From assembly GCA_021732805.1 (NCBI GenBank), contig JAKFUJ010000139.1, positions 1 through 9,044 on the forward strand: a stretch of 9,044 nt of DNA, written 5' to 3'. The translations under genes and the position numbers were made by a program. Shown here piece after piece: positions 6,059 to 9,044 of the stretch. The first letter of the stretch is position 1. Every line of letters starts with the position of its first letter. The notes beneath the pieces were generated by a model. That model was not told the DNA's origin, did not search any database, and worked only from the letters and a program-made list of their open reading frames with translations. This DNA comes from Betaproteobacteria bacterium. GTDB lineage: Bacteria; Pseudomonadota; Gammaproteobacteria; Burkholderiales; SG8-41.

Positions 6059-6592
6059 ATGGCCCGCCTAGCCTATGGCGACGAAAACAGCAGTCCTGCA
6101 GTGCGGGCGCTTGCGGATCAGATCCGCAAGGAGCGCGACGGGCGCATGCTCAATCTGTACAGCATGCTCCTCAATGCCCCTCCGGTAGCCGAAGGCTGGC
6201 TCGCGCTGTTTACTGCGATCCGCCAGCAATGCACCTTGCGCGGCGATTATCGGGAACTGGTCATCCTGCGCGTGGCGTTGCTGAACGGCGCGACTTATGA
6301 GTTTCAGGTGCATATCCCATTTGCGATGCGCGAAGGCATCACCCAGGCGCAGATTGATACGCTGGACCGCTGGCAGGATTCCACTGCATTGACGCTGGCG
6401 CAGCGGGCGGTGCTGGCCTATACCGACGCCATGACGCGTGACATTCATGTGCCGGACACCGTTTTTGAGGCTTTGCGCGGGCACTTCAACCAGCGCGAAA
6501 TCGTCGAGCTGACAGCGACCATCGGGGGCTACAATCTGGTGTCGCGTTTTCTGGAGGCGCTGGCCGTGGATCCGGAGTCTGTGCACGTTTAA
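6059..6592 (+). CDS. Carboxymuconolactone decarboxylase-like (AhpD-fold) protein
   Basis: A 177-residue all-alpha protein resembling the carboxymuconolactone decarboxylase family. The central block YRELVILRVALLNGATYEFQVH (about 64-85), followed by AMREGITQAQIDTLDRW, is the typical family core. Peroxidase members (AhpD) carry a CxxC before the conserved His; here the segment E81-FQV-H85 has no cysteine, and the only Cys in the protein is C58. It is therefore unlikely to be a thiol peroxidase and more likely a lactone decarboxylase-type or uncharacterised member. Substrate unknown. The ATG at 6059 is chosen because GGAG at 6047-6050 is 8 bases ahead; an in-frame TTG at 6011 would add 16 residues and lies in the hairpin near the tRNA. 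There is no signal peptide, so it should be cytoplasmic. It stands alone between a tRNA and the pil regulatory genes, with no clear functional link to either. Confidence 0.8.
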   Translation: MARLAYGDENSSPAVRALADQIRKERDGRMLNLYSMLLNAPPVAEGWLALFTAIRQQCTLRGDYRELVILRVALLNGATYEFQVHIPFAMREGITQAQIDTLDRWQDSTALTLAQRAVLAYTDAMTRDIHVPDTVFEALRGHFNQREIVELTATIGGYNLVSRFLEALAVDPESVHV

Positions 6593-6637
6593 AGTGCGCC
6601 TGAATGTGGTGCAGGTTCCGTGAGTCACCGTCGCACT
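6593..6637 (+). other. Inverted repeats in the gap before the PP0621-like gene
   Basis: AGTGCG at 6593-6598, directly after the CMD-like stop, pairs with CGCACT at 6632-6637. Within it GGTG (6608-6611) can pair with CACC (6626-6629). No T tract follows, so it is not an ordinary terminator. It may be a weak mRNA structure upstream of the pil regulatory genes, or chance. Confidence 0.25.
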
Positions 6638-6653
6638 GTCGAGAGTCGAAGCA

Positions 6654-6878
6654 ATGACCAAGATTCTGCTTATTGCAATCGCGTTTGCGGCAGTATTCTG
6701 GCTGCTGCGCAATCATCGCCGGCGCGCGGATCGCGCCGCACAGCCGCCGCCCGATGCGCCGGCCGAAGACATGGTGGCCTGCGCCCATTGCGGCGTGCAT
6801 TTGCCGCGCGGTGAAAGCCTGATTTCCGAAGCCCGCCATTTCTGCTCCCAGGAGCACGAGCAGGAATTTCGCCGGTGA
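6654..6878 (+). CDS. PP0621-like small membrane protein with zinc-finger motif
   Basis: A 74-residue protein. Residues 3-18 (KILLIAIAFAAVFWLL) form one membrane segment or uncleaved anchor, followed by a basic patch (RNHRRRADR) that should stay on the cytoplasmic side. A Pro/Ala linker leads to a small metal-binding knuckle: CAHC at 43-46, then C64 and H68 (C-x2-C, 17 residues, C-x3-H), with other His at 48 and 62. This resembles the PP0621 family, which from memory is commonly found just ahead of pilS in betaproteobacteria; its function is not known. The start is ATG at 6654 with GAGAG at 6641-6645, 8 bases upstream. The gap to pilS is 15 bases, so the two are probably co-transcribed. Zinc binding and a link to PilS signalling or pilus assembly are inference. 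Confidence 0.8.
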   Translation: MTKILLIAIAFAAVFWLLRNHRRRADRAAQPPPDAPAEDMVACAHCGVHLPRGESLISEARHFCSQEHEQEFRR

Positions 6879-6893
6879 CGTTGAGCGCATTTC

Positions 6894-8504
6894 ATGAGTG
6901 CTGCTGAACATACGGCGCGGCTCGAATCCGAAGCGGCGGGGGCGACACAGCAGCCCCCGGATACCTACTGGCGGTCGCTGATACTGTTCAACAGTTATCG
7001 CACGGCCGCGGCACTGCTGCTGCTGCTGGCTGCGGGGTATTGGGGCAACACGCTGCAGTTTGGTTCCCGCGACATGCGCTTGTTCCTGTTCGGCGCAGCG
7101 GCTTATGCGGCGTTCGCGCTGATGGTGTTCGTGCTTCTTCGCTCCCGTGAGCATTTTACCTGGCAGTTGGCCATCCAGGTCGGCGGCGACATCGTTTTTG
7201 TCGTGTTGCTGATGTACGCCAGCGGCGGATTGTCGAGCGGGCTCGGGTTGCTGCTGCTGACGTCGCTGGCTGCCGCCGGGCTGGTTTCCCGGGGGCAGTT
7301 GACGCTGTTTTTCGCGGCTATTGCCACCATCGCCGTGTTGCTCGAGCAGACCTACGAAGTGCTGCGCTTTTCGGAGAGCGGCGCCCAGTATGCCCAGGCC
7401 GGTCTGTTGTCGATTGCCTATTTCGCGATTGCATGGCTCTCGCATGAACTGGCCAGACGCTCTCTGGCGAGCGAGCAGCTTGCAGCGCAGCGCGAAATCG
7501 ATCTGGCCAACATGGCGCAGGTCAATCAACTGGTCATCCAGGACATGGAGCACGGCGTGATCGTTGTTGACGGCGACGGCATCGTGCGCCAGGTCAATAC
7601 TGCCGCGGAGCGCATGATTGGCGGGTTGCGCGGCGGCGGCGTGGTGGCGCTGAAAGACCGGGCGCCGACGTTGCACGGCAGGGTCGAGAACTGGCTGCGC
7701 GATCTGCAGGGCAGCAACACGCCGGACGCCTTCGAACTGGGCCCGCGCCTGCGCGCGCGGCTGGTGCCGGTGGCGGCGCGGCGGGGCGCCGGAGCGGTCA
7801 TTTTTCTGGAAGATCAGGCGCGCATCCAGGCTGAAGCGCGGCAATTGAAACTCGCCGCGCTCGGACGGCTGACCGCGAATATCGCGCATGAAATCCGCAA
7901 TCCTCTGGGCGCCATCAGCCATGCCGCGGAACTGTTGCAGGAAGAGTCCGGCGTTTCGACGGGGGCGCAGCGGTTGACCACCATCATCCGCGACAACACG
8001 CGCCGACTCGACCGCATGATCAACGATGTGCAGACACTGAATCGCGGAGAGCGCGCCGTACGCGAGCGTTTTCATCTGGCCACTTATCTGAATTCTTTCA
8101 TTGAACAGTTTGTCGCGACCGAAAAGCTTGACGCCAATGTCATCGAGCTGCGCCAGGCGACCGACTCCCACGTCATGTTCGATCGCGACCATCTCAACCA
8201 GGTGTTGTGGAACCTTTGCCAGAATGCGCTGCGCCATTCCCGCCGCGGACCCGGCAGCATCAGCTTGCTGGCGGAGCGGTCGCGCCGTGGCAATACGGTA
8301 AGATTGGACATCGTCGATGACGGTTCGGGAGTGCCGCCGGAATCCCGCAGCAAACTGTTCGAACCGTTTTTCACCACATCACCCGGCGGCACCGGATTGG
8401 GACTTTATCTGGCCCGGGAAATCTGCGAGGCCAACGGCGCAGTACTCGAATATGTTGAAAGCAACGGCGGTGCGCGTTTTTCGGTCACCTGCGCTGAGGG
8501 TTGA
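6894..8504 (+). CDS. pilS: Sensor histidine kinase PilS (type IV pilus regulation)
   Basis: PilS is the inner-membrane sensor of the PilS-PilR pair; it controls the RpoN-dependent major pilin gene and, in Pseudomonas, senses pilin levels in the membrane. The 536-residue protein has about six membrane segments in residues 28-184 (roughly 28-50, 62-83, 92-110, 113-131, 136-152, 168-184), then a linker and a PAS-like region at about 208-308 (QDMEHGVIVVDGDGIVRQVN). The dimerisation/phosphoacceptor box is NIAHEIRNPLGAISHAAELL with His332. The ATPase domain shows the N box WNLCQNALRHS (N440, N444), the D box DIVDDGSGVP (D476, G479), the F box FEPFFTT and the G2 box GTGLGLYLA (499-507). All catalytic motifs are intact. 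ATG at 6894 has only a weak GAG ahead of it, so coupling to the small gene upstream is likely. The pilR start follows 9 bases after the stop. The symbol rests on architecture and the neighbouring regulator. Confidence 0.92.
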   Translation: MSAAEHTARLESEAAGATQQPPDTYWRSLILFNSYRTAAALLLLLAAGYWGNTLQFGSRDMRLFLFGAAAYAAFALMVFVLLRSREHFTWQLAIQVGGDIVFVVLLMYASGGLSSGLGLLLLTSLAAAGLVSRGQLTLFFAAIATIAVLLEQTYEVLRFSESGAQYAQAGLLSIAYFAIAWLSHELARRSLASEQLAAQREIDLANMAQVNQLVIQDMEHGVIVVDGDGIVRQVNTAAERMIGGLRGGGVVALKDRAPTLHGRVENWLRDLQGSNTPDAFELGPRLRARLVPVAARRGAGAVIFLEDQARIQAEARQLKLAALGRLTANIAHEIRNPLGAISHAAELLQEESGVSTGAQRLTTIIRDNTRRLDRMINDVQTLNRGERAVRERFHLATYLNSFIEQFVATEKLDANVIELRQATDSHVMFDRDHLNQVLWNLCQNALRHSRRGPGSISLLAERSRRGNTVRLDIVDDGSGVPPESRSKLFEPFFTTSPGGTGLGLYLAREICEANGAVLEYVESNGGARFSVTCAEG

Positions 8505-8513
8505 AGGGGAGTC

Positions 8514-9044
8514 ATGGCGGCAACAGGTCAGGTACTGGTGGTTGATGACGAGGCGGACATTCGCGAACTGCTCGCGATGACGCTGCTGCGCATGGGCCTG
8601 GAGCCGCATTGCGCAGGCAGTGTGTCCGAAGCGCTGGCGCTGCTCGGCTGCAATTCATTCGAACTGTGCCTGACCGACATGCGGCTGGGCGACGGCGATG
8701 GCCTGTCGATCGTCGAGCACATCACCAGGAATCATCCCAGCCTGCCGGTGGCCGTAATTACCGCGCACGGCAGTGCGGAGAATGCGGTGGCTGCGCTGAA
8801 AGCCGGTGCATTCGATTATCTGGGCAAGCCGGTCTCGCTGGATCAACTGCGGTCGCTGGTGCGATCCGCTCTGAAACTACCGCGCCCAGGGGGTGATCGG
8901 CAAAACCCGGAATCCGGCGAACAGCGAGTAACCGGTTCGCCGGACCTGATCGGCGATTCATCGCTGATGGCGCAGGCAAGGCGGATGATCGACAAGCTGG
9001 CGCGGAGCCAGGCCCCGGTGCAGATTCGCGGCGAATCAGGCTGC
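8514..9044 (+). CDS. pilR: Response regulator PilR (NtrC family), 5' part
   Basis: The first 177 codons of a sigma-54-dependent response regulator; the frame is open at the window end. The receiver domain (about 5-120) has the acidic pair D11-D12, phosphoacceptor D55 in LTDMRLGDGDG, T83 in VITAHG and K105 in YLGKPV, so phosphorylation by PilS should be intact. A linker with a Pro/Gly-rich stretch follows at about 122-140, then the start of the AAA+ domain: DLIGDSSLMAQARRMIDKLA and RGESGC, which breaks off inside the Walker A motif (usually GESGxGKE). The rest of the ATPase and the helix-turn-helix lie beyond the right edge. When phosphorylated, such proteins act on RNA polymerase with RpoN to open pilin promoters. 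ATG at 8514 has a strong AAGGGGA at 8504-8510 that overlaps the pilS stop. PilR rather than another NtrC-type regulator is inferred from pilS next door. Confidence 0.9.
   Translation, partial: MAATGQVLVVDDEADIRELLAMTLLRMGLEPHCAGSVSEALALLGCNSFELCLTDMRLGDGDGLSIVEHITRNHPSLPVAVITAHGSAENAVAALKAGAFDYLGKPVSLDQLRSLVRSALKLPRPGGDRQNPESGEQRVTGSPDLIGDSSLMAQARRMIDKLARSQAPVQIRGESGC

Noticed and set aside
6486..8237. A 583-codon open frame on the minus strand, antisense to pilS
   Set aside because: pilS carries all histidine kinase motifs on the plus strand in this interval. The antisense product is rich in Gln, His, Arg and Pro with no recognisable domain, as expected for a shadow in GC-rich DNA.

Overview
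The window reads as chromosomal DNA of a betaproteobacterium, most likely Nitrosomonadales or Rhodocyclales. The reasons are the gene order rplU-rpmA-obg-proB facing a CNP1-like gene, ispB divergent from rplU with a tRNA-Pro behind it, and a PP0621-like gene followed by pilS and pilR. Base composition is fairly GC-rich throughout, and no insertion sequence, integrase, CRISPR array or phage gene was seen. It looks like core genome rather than an accessory island. The taxonomic call is an inference from gene order and protein character; no search was run.

Layout, left to right. (1) 1-1199, plus strand: the 3' end of a heterodisulfide-reductase-like (CCG-domain) Fe-S protein, then a DUF3501 protein. 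This pair usually travels with a rubrerythrin gene, which would lie off the left edge. (2) 1253-1792, plus strand: a small exported CNP1-like protein, converging on proB with a 20-base gap. (3) 4649 down to 1813, minus strand: rplU (L21), rpmA (L27), a terminator-like hairpin, obg (ribosome-assembly GTPase) and proB (glutamate 5-kinase). obg and proB overlap by ATGA. A near-consensus sigma-70 promoter (TTGACT, 17 bases, TATAAT) sits before rplU. (4) 4850-5818, plus strand: ispB (long-chain polyprenyl diphosphate synthase, quinone side chain), starting at GTG and ending in a clear intrinsic terminator. (5) 5912-5988: tRNA-Pro(CGG). (6) 6059-6592: a carboxymuconolactone decarboxylase-like protein lacking the AhpD cysteine pair. 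(7) 6654-9044, plus strand: a PP0621-like membrane-anchored zinc-finger-like mini-protein, the six-TM sensor kinase PilS, and the start of the response regulator PilR, cut by the window end just inside its ATPase domain.

The genes fall into housekeeping blocks: ribosome proteins and assembly with proline synthesis, quinone synthesis, and type IV pilus transcription control. I found no convincing new large system. The parts with least known function are the Fe-S/DUF3501 pair with its degenerate cluster motif, the PP0621-like protein ahead of pilS, the CNP1-like protein with homopolymer runs in its signal peptide, and the cysteine-free AhpD-fold protein behind the tRNA. Every stretch without a gene is shorter than 300 bases; the longest is the 200-base divergent region between rplU and ispB.
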